From: Podarcis raffonei
Lineage: Eukaryota; Chordata; Lepidosauria; Squamata; Lacertidae
Length of the DNA: 64,000 bases
Assembly (NCBI RefSeq): GCF_027172205.1
Contig: NC_070614.1
Location: forward strand, 32,912,001 to 32,976,000
Reading direction: 5' to 3'
Below, piece after piece: positions 22,801 to 43,441 of this stretch; position 1 is the first letter of the stretch; each line of letters begins with the position of its first letter. The notes under the pieces are model-generated. The model made no database searches and was not told where the DNA came from. It saw only the letters and a list, made by a program, of their open reading frames with translations. The position numbers and the translations under genes are program-made.

Positions 22801-23009
22801 TGCATGTAGAAAGGTGAGATAAATTGAAATCCTGCTCAAGTGAGGTTCCCCATCCCTGCTGTAAAACAGCAGAGGGAAAAAGAGGGGGGGGGAAGGACCA
22901 TTCCTTCTCTTATTAGGCTTTTTTGTCTTTGTTATTTAATGCAGAAAACTGATAGATGTTCGTCTTTCCTATATTACTATGTTGTCACATCTACATACTA
23001 ATTCTTACT

Positions 23010-23085
23010 GCTGATTGTTGTAACCCACCCTGGAGCCCTAGAACAAAGGGCAGGATATATGTTTTAGAAATCAATAAATCAAATA
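23010..23085 (+). mobile_element. LINE tail fragment (L2/CR1 type)
   Basis: GTTGTAACCCACCCTGGAGCC followed by GGCAGGATATATG and AATCAATAAATCAA matches the terminal part of L2/CR1-type LINEs common in squamates. Confidence 0.45.
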
Positions 23086-23221
23086 GCCGTTCAGTTCACA
23101 GGCACCCCTCCTCCCCCCTCCTCCCCCCATAGTCTTTATGTGAGTGGATTAGATGGGAGAGTAAAAATGTTTAAAATAGGAAATTCTAATTTCAGAGTGG
23201 AACCCCCCCACTGCATTATTC

Positions 23222-23355
23222 CAGGTGTGGAAAACCTCTGGCCCTCCAGACGTTGTTGAAGTACAACTTCCACCAGCCCCAGCAAACATGACCAGTGGGC
23301 AAGGATGATGGGAGCTGTAGTTCTGCAACATTCGGAAGGCCAAAGGTTTCCCTCA
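23222..23355. mobile_element. hAT-type MITE (CTCCAGATGTTG family)
   Basis: Palindromic: GGCCCTCCAGACGTTGTTG on the left, CAACATTCGGAAGGCCAAAG on the right, with central CCAGCCCCAGCAAACATG. Same family as 6033-6150, 43322-43441, 49632-49757 and 56010-56145. Confidence 0.7.
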
Positions 23356-23469
23356 CTTTCATTTATTCAATATTATCTTAATACCTGAAAATAAATTACA
23401 CAACATTGGTGGCAGAGGTGCGCTGGAGTTCATTAGCAAAATTTGACACTGCAGACCTCAGTCTCAACT

Positions 23470-24087
23470 GAAACTAGGAGTACCTTATTATTTTATTAAA
23501 TTTGTATACTGCCCTTCATCCAAGGATCACAGAGTGGTTTACAATATAAAACACAAGAATACATAACATAGTGACAAACAAAAACTTTTGTCACCACAGC
23601 AAATTATTGTTACACTTCAGGTGTCTTCATGCTGTGTTTCTGACCTACATACCATCAGTGGCCACTAGTTGGGAGGAATGGATCACATCCAGTCTGACTG
23701 GATCCTGTGTTTGGTTTTGTTTCCTATGTTGAGCAGCCGTTTGTTTGAGCACTTCAAATTTAAGCACCAGGAGCTTCAAAGTTTCTCATTAACCACCCAT
23801 GAACTTGCCGTGGTGCTGTAGGGTAGGAGAAAGAGGGGGAGGGCATAAAGTTGGAAGCTTGCCATGGCCTTACAAGCTGGTAGCAAATGCACTAGTTTTG
23901 TTAGTAAAAGACTAACAAAGTGTCAGAGTACTTTTGCTGGTTGGTTCATTGCTACAATGGACTAGCATGGCTGCTCCTTTTCATTGTGTAGGCTCAGAGA
24001 TCCAGGCACAACTTGGGCACCACCACACGTGGCTTGAAACATATTAATCTTGATTAAACCAGCTAATGATAGGTGTATGTCTAAACC
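23470..24087. other. No gene; degenerate interspersed repeat at left
   Basis: TTTGTATACTGCCCTTCATCC and ACAGAGTGGTTTACAATAT at about 23495-23545 form a widespread squamate repeat, also at 27705-27780. The rest is unassigned. Confidence 0.4.
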
Positions 24088-24460
24088 AGGGGTGGGGAAC
24101 CTCAGGCCCTGGGGATGAATGCAGGCCTCTCTATCTAGCTGCTGGGATTCCTCCCTGTCCTCAGCTTGTATCCTTCACCAGGCTTGCTCTACTGCTCCCT
24201 CCAGCAGTGATTTTGTCTGGCTGAAATGTGCTCTTGAAAAGCGATAGTACCCATTGCTTGTCTGCCTGGGAGAGAAGTGTACTGTGTATGACTTTTGCGT
24301 GGCAGGAATAAAACCCAATGCACAAAGGTAAAATTAACAGTTAATGTTTTGTCTACTTTCCCCTTTAGCCCCCCACACCATGAATCTGTGGCCCACAGAT
24401 GGCTGCCCATGAGGGGATGAGGCCCTTGAGTTGAGGTGGATTCCTTGCCTCTGTTCTAAG
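24088..24460. mobile_element. Possible hAT-like element
   Basis: Starts CAGGGGTGGGGAACCTCAGG, a typical hAT-like terminus; the far end near GATTCCTTGCCTCTG may be the decayed counterpart. Low confidence because the inverted ends match poorly. Confidence 0.3.
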
Positions 24461-24595
24461 CAATGCATTATATCTGGAGAAAGGTGCAGTTTTTATTGAG
24501 AATGGTGTTATAAGAATTCTAAGGTCTCAAATGTAAAACAAATATTCATAAATGCACACATATCTAAATATGTAAACCATGTGTCTGAAACAGTA

Positions 24596-24836
24596 CAGTG
24601 GTATCTCGGTTTTTGAGCGTCTTGGAAGCCAAACATTTTGGTTTTTGAGTGCTGAAAACTTGGAAATAATTGCTTCTGTTTTTGAACGTGCCTCAGTAGT
24701 TGAACGGCTTCCACTGTGTGTTTTTCAATTTTTCCAATTGAACTTGCAGCCAGCCCTTTGTGCCTCGGTTTTCGAACATTTCAGAAGCTGAATGGTCTTC
24801 CGCAATGGATTATGTTCGAGAACCTAGGTACCACTA
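24596..24836. mobile_element. Tigger-like (Tc1/mariner) MITE
   Basis: Left end CAGTGGTATCTCGGTTTTTG, right end AGAACCTAGGTACCACTA, inverted, with TA flanks. Internal repeats of TTTTTGAGCG/TTTTTGAACG type are usual for this family. Confidence 0.7.
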
Positions 24837-26380
24837 TATAGGAGAGCAATTCTGAAGCTATTTTGACTCTCCCAATAACCTCAAAATATTTCTCTGCAGT
24901 AAGGGAGGCAAATGGGAAACGCCTTCCTATTGTCTTTTCATTTACAAAACCTGTCTTAATGGCATATTTGTGTATGAATAGAGTGAACCTGTGACCTGGA
25001 TTCAGGAACTAAAAGAATGGCCAGGCTGCCCAGGTAATGCAATCAGTGACTATTATCAGGTATCCTGGCAGACAGGATTTCTGCTGTAGACTATTTTGTC
25101 TACAAAATAGTAGACAAGCATTAAAACAACAAAGTCCACAATGGAAGGATGAGATAGTATGGGCTACTTGCTATGCTTTATTACTAAGCTATGCAGAGAG
25201 CAAAGAAATATACATGTTCTCTCTATGAGAAGCAGAGAGCAACTGAACAAAAGAAACGAACAGAACAAAGGAAACAGGAAACCAGTAACGTCACATCCCG
25301 TCTCCCTTTCTCATGAGAATCCAACAGTATCTGGACTGTGGAATGTAAACAGTCCTGTGACTGCAAGCAGCTGCTCAGTGAGAAACAGAAACTAACATAG
25401 ACTACCTCCTATGATGTATGTATGATGATTTTGGAGTGGTCTTTGGCTAAGGAGGTTGCACAATGTCAAAAGCCTTTAAAGGTTCCTGCATACTTTTGTT
25501 CTAGGTCCCTCCCTCCTTGGAAGGAGGGAAGGGATCTCTGTTGCAACAGAAGAATAAATATCTGCCTTGCTTTCCACTGGATCTTGCCTCCATCCATTCT
25601 TCTCTGACCATCATGGACTTAGGGGACTCTAGAGTCCCATGGAGAGTTGGGCAACAAAAGCCAAACCTCAATTTTTACATCAAAGGATTACATTACAACG
25701 AAACTGATTGTTTAATGCTCCTCTCTTAGACAATGGTCACGTTTTTGTGCAAATGTATGTCAAGTGTTTCCGGAAGCGTGCTGAGTGGTGACTCACATGC
25801 CTGACAGTGCGTGGCTGGCAGCAGGGATACAAACATCTCAGTTACACTGCTGTTTACCAGAGGAATTCCAGGGAAACCGGCTTTTCCAGTGACCGGGTTT
25901 TCTCTTGCTCCCGTGGGAGGAAAATGGGGGCTAGGGTGTGGACTATAAGCCCAGAGGAAGCTGAGTTTTCACTGTAGGAGAAACTGGAGGAACTGCAATC
26001 TTAAGAAGAAGAAAAAAGAATTGTTGTGGAGCTAAAGAATCTAGCCATTTGATTTTGATGCACAGTGACTGTCCTTTTCTGGCCTAAACGAGAGGCAAAC
26101 CAAGGCCTAGAACCTGTGACCCAGCAGCCAAGATTCAAATTCTAGAGCAGAGGTGGGCAGAAAATAGATTTGGAACTACAGGTAGATATCTGGGTAATAT
26201 GCAGTAGATTAGCCATCATTTACTCATTCCATTCATCTCAACACGTCAGCTCTGAGTAGGGCTGGGCAATAACTGGTTTTCAGTATCACGATATATCACC
26301 AGCTAAACATGGTGATATGTCAATATATCAAAATATTCTTGTTCGCCTCACAAATTTTCTTTTGGATTCAGGTCAGGGCT
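24837..26380. other. No gene seen
   Basis: A stretch with AATAAATATCTGCC near 25552 after a GC-rich part could be the end of an old LTR, but I cannot define borders. No protein-family resemblance in the open frames. Confidence 0.35.
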
Positions 26381-27120
26381 TGTGGGGTCAGAGTCTGGTG
26401 ATGCAGTCCCTCAGAGACTCCACCAGAGGGATGGAAAATCTCTCTCTGATTGCCTATAAAGTCAGCTAGCCACAGAGGTGGGGAGCAAGAGCACTTTGGG
26501 AGAGAGTATAAAAGGAGCAGTTTCTAAGGGAGTTGGTTACATAGGGCTTGATTTAAGAGGAGAGATAGGGAGTAGGGTAGGATCTGACTGAGGGAGAACC
26601 GGTCCTGAGTTAAGCATCCATACTGAGAGGAGACTATCCTTAGCAAGAGGACAGAGCCTCACAGCTTCGATAGGGAGACCGTGTTGAGGGTCTGTGAAAG
26701 ATATATAGACAGGAGTGTTCTGGGAGGGCTGTGACTGAAGCCAGACAGGTAGAACTTGTGGGAATACAGGCTACCTCTTGTGAAGGAAGCTGTATGGTGT
26801 TAAAAGTATTTAACTGCCATAACTATGTAGCAGAAACTGATTTTGAGCAATACTGTGTTTAAGCCTGAGACATCTTTAGCTAGTTAAAGTAAATAAGTTA
26901 ACTTCTACCTGAAAGAACACATTTTCTAACCCACTTTGTTTCACAAACTTCTTTTTGTTTAATAAAACTTTGCTTGTTTGTTTGATCATTTTCTGCCTGA
27001 GACTCGAATCACAAAGTTTTCCCTCACACAAATTTGTAAAACTTTGTATCCCATTGGTGTACAGAGAATTGGTATGCATTATATTTAATAGGGGGCAGAT
27101 AGCGGGGTGAGTCTCCCACA
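26381..27120 (+). mobile_element. LTR-like segment (retrovirus-type fossil candidate)
   Basis: Begins TGTGGGGTCAGAG and ends GTGAGTCTCCCACA (inverted TGTGGG/CCCACA). It contains GAGTATAAAAGGAGC and AATAAAACTTTGC in the order expected of promoter and polyadenylation signals. TTATTAATTGGTGATAAG follows directly and could be a primer-site-like leader. No internal genes or second LTR seen, so it looks like a broken relic. Confidence 0.5.
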
Positions 27121-27333
27121 TTATTAATTGGTGATAAGCGGCTGTATCTGCTACAGGGCTATTCAGCACAGTTTGCTGCATTATATTCAGCATTAAATTT
27201 TCTTTCTAATGATGTATAATTTTATGTCATTATCCAAAAATAGACTGATGTTAAAAGCTATCAAACCATAGAAATACAACTTTCCCTAAAAGTTTCTACA
27301 ATTTCTACAATTTGATGTCTATAGGTAATTTTA

Positions 27334-27350
27334 AATTATTATTATTATTA

Positions 27351-27391
<41 letters not shown>
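27334..27391 (+). repeat. (ATT)n microsatellite, left part
   Basis: Nearly perfect TTA/ATT trinucleotide run interrupted once; continues on the other side of the MITE at 27394-27624. Confidence 0.9.
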
Positions 27392-27393
<2 letters not shown>

Positions 27394-27394
<1 letters not shown>

Positions 27395-27624
27395 AGTGGT
27401 ACCTCAGGTTAAGAACTTAATTCGTTCTGGAGGTCCGTTCTTAACCTGAAACTGTTCTTAACCTGAGGTACCACTTTAGCTAATGGGGCCTCCCGCTGTC
27501 GCCACACAATTTCTGTTCTCATCCTGAAGCAAAGTTCTTAACCCGAGGTACTATATCTGGGTTAGCGGAGTCTGTAACCTGAAGCTTCTGTAACCTTAAG
27601 TGTCTGTAACCCGAGGTACCACTG
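27394..27624. mobile_element. Tigger-like MITE inserted in an (ATT)n run
   Basis: Perfect-looking ends CAGTGGTACCTCAGGTTA and TAACCCGAGGTACCACTG with TA duplications at 27392-27393 and 27625-27626. Internal TTCTTAACCTGA words repeat in both orientations. Confidence 0.88.
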
Positions 27625-27663
27625 TATTGTATTATTTATTTATTTATTATTATTATTATTAAC

Positions 27664-27705
<42 letters not shown>

Positions 27706-27706
27706 A
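27625..27706 (+). repeat. (ATT)n microsatellite, right part
   Basis: TTATTTATTTATT leading into a long (TTA)n run, then a degenerate interspersed repeat (ATACCATCCTTCACCCAAAG) to about 27790. Confidence 0.85.
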
Positions 27707-27790
27707 ATATGTATACCATCCTTCACCCAAAGACCACAACATAAAAATATAAAATAAGAACAAAAAATACATAACAAAACAAAAATTCTT

Positions 27791-28385
27791 TAGCCCCCCC
27801 ATCACATTTAAAAGGTCATAGAATATAAACTTAGGGGTTGCATAACTAGAATGGATTTTATCACATTAAAAGTAGTTTTCACTTAACTATTGCAGCTGTT
27901 GTATAAGGGATTACTATTATGATGGGACTGTAAAGGAAATCAATAAGATTTTGGAACACAGGAACAAAGTAAATAATCAAACCATCAATTCTAGCATATG
28001 GGGGGGCACCTAAATTATATAATTTGGTGGTATATGAATGATTTGTATTAGGAATTGTATTATAATTTGCCATTGTTATAATGAGGCTATTATTGTAATT
28101 GAAAACTAATAAAAAATATTAACCAAAGAAAGTAGTTTTCACATAACCATGAATGTTTCTTTATAATGAAAGATACTATTGTTTATTTTATTTTCCTGTA
28201 ATCTTTGATATCAACTTGGAAAGAAATTAATAAAATGTGTTAAAATGACACAACATAACATAAGCTCCCACAGGTACCCAGTTCCCAAGCCAGAGAAGGG
28301 CTTTTCAAGCTGAGTACATTAGAATTGTGCTTGGAAACAAATTAAGTCTGTGTAATTCTTGAAGGGGAAATTTCATGTGCAGATT

Positions 28386-28417
<32 letters not shown>

Positions 28418-28870
28418 CCTTAATGACAAACTGCACCAGTGGAACTTTTCTGTCCCATGTCCAACTGTAAGCAGAACTGAATCCAGTTCTCCTTTGCTTC
28501 TTACAATCCTATACACACCCTTTTCAGATTTCTCAAAATCCACCTGCCTCTTCTCCACTTCCAGAGAGATGGATATGGGGATTGCTGTGGTTAAGATAGC
28601 TTGTCTTCCTGCTGAGTAGGCAGCTGGGCTGGCCCTACTGAGTAGCTGTGGGTGGAGTGTGGAGGACAATACCTAACAGGTCAGGTTCACCTCTTTGGCA
28701 GCTTCCCTGGTACCTGGGATGCCAAGAGGCTGCTCATTTTCTCTCTCCTGTGTACCAATCCTGTCAAAGGGACACGTGGCCTCATCATCCCAGCCCAGCA
28801 CACTTTTTTCTGCTCCCCCTTCTCTGGTTGGTATCAGAACTAGATGATCCAGGGCAGCTGCTCCTGGACC
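27791..28870. other. Upstream region of the protease gene, no further gene seen
   Basis: Contains A/T-rich sequence ending CTAATAAAAAATATT near 28110 (possible LINE tail) and a (CT)n(CA)n run at 28386-28417. No clear TATA box could be tied to the protease start. Confidence 0.4.
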
Positions 28871-38305
<9,435 letters not shown>

Positions 38306-39004
38306 AAATGGAGGTTCCACACAGCACTTAATATCATATTATATTCTCCCACTTAAACATTGCATTGCCTGGGCCCAAAGGCAAGCCCATAAGGATGCTC
38401 ACTCGCCCCCATTCAGTACCAGTTCTTAAGAGGGCACACTTAAAATTGCAGCATGGTATTGCTTTATCTAAATAATTAAAACCATCTGCCCCACTCCTCT
38501 CCAATGCAAAACCCGCTCTTTTAACGATAGATCAGAACAAATGGCAATTTGGGTTAAACCCGAATTGCTGTTTGCTCCAATTAAGTACTAAAGAGTGGCT
38601 TTACCTGGGAGGAAACAGTGGGACAAAAGGAAGTGTTGATAAGCTCTGAGATGGGAAACATGTAAAAGCTACACAACACCTATTTTAACATAATTATACT
38701 CAGTGCTCTTTTTCTAGAAATAGAGGTGCTGGAACTCACCATGAACACCTCCCTTGTTCTCTTATAATGGCGCCCACATATCTAGACTGAAGGGCTGGAT
38801 ATAAATTTTATAATAAAATAAATGTACCCCATTTCCCCCTTGCCACTATAGTCATGAAAATAGGAAAAAGGGAAGGGTTTGCACCCTAAAATAAGCTTTC
38901 AGGCAGCACAAATGAACACAAAGCTTTGGTGTCTGTTTGTATGGGAATACATTATGTATTATTATTATTATTATTATTATTAGTAGTAGTAGTAGTAGTA
39001 GTTG
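38306..39004. other. Protease 3' flank with repeat pieces and a trinucleotide run
   Basis: CAGTGCTCTTTTTCTAG at 38701 belongs to the short palindromic repeat family. GGCTGGATATAAATTTTATAATAAAATAAAT at 38794-38824 is a LINE-type tail that also supplies an AATAAA. (ATT)n then (TAG)n lies at 38956-39001. Confidence 0.45.
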
Positions 39005-39160
39005 TCAATGATGATGATAATAGCAAGTGATACATTTCCACACAACAGACACCCCAGCATTGTGATTAACCCTATGCTTCTTCTCCAGCTCCCCTTATGT
39101 CAATCCATGCAGGCATAGCTATGAATGAATAAGAAGCAGGGAGATTTGAACCCTTAAATG
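39005..39160 (+). repeat. Direct repeat, left copy
   Basis: GATGATGATAATAGCAAGTG through GCAGGGAGATTTGA, repeated about 420 bp downstream at 39425-39585 in the same orientation with small differences. A local duplication, not recognised as a known element. Confidence 0.8.
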
Positions 39161-39424
39161 AGCTTTGAGCCACTAAAGAGGTTCGCAAATTTGTAAGAGG
39201 ACTGGAAAATACACTCGCCTACATGGGACCTGCAACGAAGCCAAAAAGGAATGAGGAGTGATGGAGCAGGGCTGACTCTTCACTTCTTGTTACACAACAG
39301 CAGTTGTGCCTGAGTCTATAAAAGGGCTCCTGAAAAGTGTCATCTTCCTTTTAGAAAAAAATGTATGTTTATTAACTGTTGAGAATACAACTGTAAAAAG
39401 CCAATGAGATGTACAAATAAAAGC

Positions 39425-39585
39425 CAATGGTGATGATAATAGCAAGTGATATGTTTCCACACAACAGACATCCCAGCATTGTGGTTAACCCTATGCTTCT
39501 TCTCCAGTTCCCCCAATGATGTCCCTTATGCCAATTCATTCAGGCATAGCTATGAATGAATAAGAAGCAGGGAGATTTGAGCCCT
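39425..39585 (+). repeat. Direct repeat, right copy
   Basis: Partner of 39005-39160; it carries an extra CAATGATGTCCC-like insertion before CTTATGCCAATTC. Confidence 0.8.
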
Positions 39586-40544
39586 GTCTATCCAGAAGGA
39601 CCTGAGATGCAATGGGGGAGAGTGTGCAAAGCAACATTCTGCCCCAGACAGGTTCAGGATGCAACAGAACAAGGCAAGTTAGACTGTCTATGACATTAGT
39701 GTCTCACATCAAATATAACTGATCTGCACTAAGGACTCTATGAACAGAATGCAGAGGTGCTGTATGAACTTTTGGAACCCAAGGAAATCTTTAATAAAAA
39801 CAATTAAACACAAAACAAGGCAGTTTAGGAATCTGGATGGAATGAGGATACAGCCGGGTTCAATTTTTGCTCAAGCGAGAAATAAAGGTGGTAGGTTTGA
39901 GAATGCAAAAGAGAGGGACTCAGCCAGGACCTTATCTTATGAAAGGATGTCCTTACTTGCAAGATAAGCTCCTTTCTCTTCTCTACGCTGAGCCAAGCTG
40001 AACTAATCAGAACAGAGTCTACAGTCATTTTCATTAATTCGGAGGAGACTCAAGGAATTCCACAATGCAGCCCAGTGCTCTCAGGAAGATCAGTTGATGA
40101 TCCAAGAATAGCTTCTTAATCTGATAAACTGGTTTACAGCTCCCCCTTGTGCTCAGAATGATTTTGGCACATTTTGAAAAGTTGTTACTCTAGGACTTGT
40201 CCACACTTGCGTTACTTCAGTATCCAAGAGGTTTTCCGCTTGTCCCATGCTTTCATTTCTCCCACCACTGAGTTAGAAAAGGTGTTAGGGCTTAGCCACA
40301 CTTACCTTTTGCTCCACTCCGCAGATGGGGGCCGCCTCTTCCCCCTCTGCGAGGCCCACTGAGGCGCTTTGGTGCATTCCTTTGAGATCACCAGGGTGCC
40401 TTCTTCTCAAAGGGACGCACCCCTTGGAGATCTGATGAGGGGCAATGGCTTTTGCTGGGTGGCAATATTAAAGCTTTCTGCCTCCACCCATTGTATGTGT
40501 AAATAAATCCACACCTTTATTGCTTTATTTAATTATTGCATCTA
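39586..40544. other. No gene seen
   Basis: Between the protease and the receptor cluster. The open frame at 39740-39967 lacks any recognisable motif. Confidence 0.4.
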
Positions 40545-40707
40545 CAGTCGTACCTTGGAAGTTGAACTGAATCCATTCCGGAAGTCTGTTTGACTTTCAA
40601 AATGTTCGGAAACCAAAGTGTGGCTTCTGACCGGAACACTCACTTCCGAGTTTCACTCGTTCGGGAGCTAATTTGTTTGGGAGCCAAGGCGTTCAACTTC
40701 CAAGGTA
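40545..40707. mobile_element. Tigger-like MITE
   Basis: CAGTCGTACCTTGGAAGTTG at the left, CGTTCAACTTCCAAGGTA at the right, inverted; inner GGAAGTCTG, TTCCGGAA and GTTCGG words are typical of this family. Confidence 0.7.
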
Positions 40708-40963
40708 TATCTTATTTATACCTATTGGGGCAAGGCTGGGAAACCTGTTGCCCTGCAGATGCTGCTGTACTGAAAAAGTAAAGGAAAGCGGCTATAACTG
40801 AGAAGTTAAGATGAGTGGAAAATGTTGTAAAATTGCATTTAAGAGTTTCCGCACACCTCCTGGGTGTGAAAACTCCAAAGATAACGAAGGGGTCATGACC
40901 AAAAAGATTATATAACAAGTATCTGCCAGTTTTAGACAGACTGCAAGATATTCATCTGATTTC

Positions 40964-41929
40964 TCAGCCGATCTCCATGCCTACTTTGAACTGCCACTTG
41001 CTGTTAAAGATCCTTTGGAGGGCAGCCTGCACCTCCCTGTTCCTCAGAGTGTAGATGAGAGGGTTGCAAAGGGGAATGATGACCGTGTAGAAAAGAGAGA
41101 GGAACTTGTCGATCTTCACAGAGTCAGGGGTCTTGGGGAGGAAGTACACAAGTGTTGCAGAGCCATAGAAGAGACAGACCACTGTTACGTGAGATGAACA
41201 GGTGGAAAAGGCCTTCTGGCGTCCTGTGGCTGATGGCATGCGCAGTATAGCCCTGGTGATGTACACATAGGAAGCCAGGATGACTACAAATGGTCCCACA
41301 ACAAAGACCACATCCTCAATATAGCTCGTCAACTCATTGGCATAGAGATCCGCACATGCCAGACTGAGTACTGGTGGGATGTCGCAGAAGAAGTGGTCCA
41401 TCTCATTGGAACCACAGAAAGGCAGGGAGAAGATGAGTCCAATTTGCACCAGTTGCATTGGGAGACTGAGGGCAAATGAGCCAATCACCAGCCCCACCCG
41501 GACTTTATGGCTCATGATTGTCATGTAGCGGAGAGGCAGGCAAATGGCAAGATAGCGGTCATAGGCCATGGCTGCCAGTAGGAAGCACTCAGTCCCACCC
41601 AGAAAAAGCAGGAAAAACATCTGTGAGGCGCAGGCTGGAATGGAAATGGAGCGCTGCCCAGTGGCCAGACTGGCCATCATCTTGGGAAGAGTGACAGAGG
41701 TGTAACACAACTCTAGCCCCGATAAGCTTCTCAGAAAAAAGTACATTGGAGTTTGAAGGGCAGGGTCCCATGTTGTCACTGCCATGATCAGACCGTTGCC
41801 TAGTAGGATAGTCAGATAGACAGTCAGGAAGGTGAAGAAGAGGAGGGCAGGGTACTTATGGTATCCCAGCAAGACAAACTCAGTCACAGCGCTCTGGTTC
41901 CCCCAGTGTCTGGCCAGGTCAGCATCCAT
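40964..41929 (-). CDS. Olfactory receptor, class II, family 10-like (OR1 of cluster)
   Basis: Single coding exon, 321 aa, full length for the family. N-glycosylation site N11-Q-S; TM1 GN motif (LLGNGLI); PMYFFL at 61-66; MAYDRYLAIC at 121-130 at the end of TM3; second extracellular loop cysteines in FCGSNEMDHFFCDIPPV; TM6 KAFSTCSSHVTVV; TM7 PLCNPLIYTLRN. The TECFLLAAMAYDRY form is typical of the OR10/OR6 group. It would act as an odorant-binding G-protein-coupled receptor in olfactory sensory neuron cilia. The start is supported by an acceptor (TTCTTCTATAG) directly before ATGGATGC, the usual 5' UTR intron arrangement. The breakpoint of the 6-kb tandem duplication falls at codon 10 of this gene. 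Confidence 0.96.
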   Translation of the reverse strand: MDADLARHWGNQSAVTEFVLLGYHKYPALLFFTFLTVYLTILLGNGLIMAVTTWDPALQTPMYFFLRSLSGLELCYTSVTLPKMMASLATGQRSISIPACASQMFFLLFLGGTECFLLAAMAYDRYLAICLPLRYMTIMSHKVRVGLVIGSFALSLPMQLVQIGLIFSLPFCGSNEMDHFFCDIPPVLSLACADLYANELTSYIEDVVFVVGPFVVILASYVYITRAILRMPSATGRQKAFSTCSSHVTVVCLFYGSATLVYFLPKTPDSVKIDKFLSLFYTVIIPLCNPLIYTLRNREVQAALQRIFNSKWQFKVGMEIG

Positions 41930-42939
41930 CTATAGAAGAACAAAGGCAAGATATGTATGCTGGGAGGCTGCCGTATCCTGAAATGAGATGAAGATCTCAC
42001 TCTGTCCAGGCTGTCTGTCATGCAAACACAGACAAACCCATATGCTTGCCTAGAGTATGCCACTAGCTGAATCTGACATGCCCTGGTGTCCTTCAGAGTC
42101 TCTCTTTACCCTGATGTGTCAAAAGCCAATATAAAAAGGCCTGAGCCTTACCACTTGGATGCAAATCCTATCCTAAAATATACCAGCAACTTATAGCTGC
42201 TACCACTTACTGAATTAATAGAGCAGTAGGATCTTAATATTTTTGATGTTACAGGAAGACCATGGCCAAGTACTGAGACCCCACTCTGCCTAATCTGTCT
42301 TTCATTTTTGAGGTGGTAAGAATATAGGAGGTTCAACCTTCCATAAACTCCAGTGTCCGCAATTTAGTGGCCGGGTGAAACTTCTGGCTTCAGGATATTT
42401 TCTAGTAGCAAGTGCTTGTATTTTAGAAAGAAGAAGAAGAAAGGCACATCTACTCACACCTGTGCCCTTCTTTGCTGACAGCTCAATTTAAATGAAAGAA
42501 TAATGTCAGGGATGGGATGGAAAGAAACCACTCTCACATAATTAATTACTTCAACTGATCTCAATTCCTCCCATTCCAACGCACTTGGTTTTCTCCCATA
42601 AGAATGAACGAATCATAGGACAGTTGCATTTCTCACTGGCAAAGATGACCTCTAGATTCAGTGACTTGGATCTAGCTCTAGGTGTACTTAATTTGGGATG
42701 ACTGATGATGGATTGTGGGAAGAATCCTAAGATGGGGTGACTATAATTTTAACAAGAAAGGGGGTGAGTGATGCTCATACCGAAGGTTTCAGCTGGCAAT
42801 GCAACACAACCAGCCCTTTAAAAAACTATCCTATTTTTTCTTTATTGAAATCAGGAATGGGAACCCTGTGGCTAGAGATGGGTAAAACTGTCAAATTTTG
42901 TTTCTCACAGTTTCATTTTCCCAATCTTATGTTCAGTTC

Positions 42940-42966
42940 TTATCTATCTATCTATCTATCTATCAT
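42940..42966 (+). repeat. (TATC)n microsatellite, unit 1
   Basis: About six TATC/ATCT repeats; the equivalent in unit 2 (49230-49300) is clearly longer. Confidence 0.9.
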
Positions 42967-43321
42967 CTATCTATCATTGATCTCATGAAAACTCATCACC
43001 ATTTTAAGGGGAATTTTCACCTAACATTCACATTTTGTATTCAATTTTGCCTGATATACACTTCTTCAAAGCTATTAGGTGTAATGGAATACAATTTTGC
43101 ATGCTGGTTTCACTAATATATGGATTATTATGTACACTTTACCCCAGTATATAGATTTTTGTACATATTACTTTGGTAGAGGACCACCTTGCAAAATTTG
43201 GAAAAGGGTGAATTTTGAAGGATAACTGTTATTGTTTGAGAAAGTGACAATCATGTAGGTTTGCCCATAAATACAAACTGAATTGAATTCCGTCTCTCAC
43301 CCCCGCCACCCACATCCCTTC

Positions 43322-43441
43322 CTGTGGCCCTTCAGATTTTGTTGGGCATCACATCAGCCCCAGCCAACATGGCCAATGGTCAGAAATGTTGAGAACTGGT
43401 GTCCAGCAAGATATGGAGAGCCACAGGTTCCCCACCCCTAG
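43322..43441. mobile_element. hAT-type MITE in duplication unit 1, decayed
   Basis: GTGGCCCTTCAGATTTTGTTG, CCCCAGCCAACATGGCCAATG and GAGAGCCACAGGTTCCCCAC; the same decayed copy sits at 49632-49757, so it predates the duplication. Confidence 0.6.
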
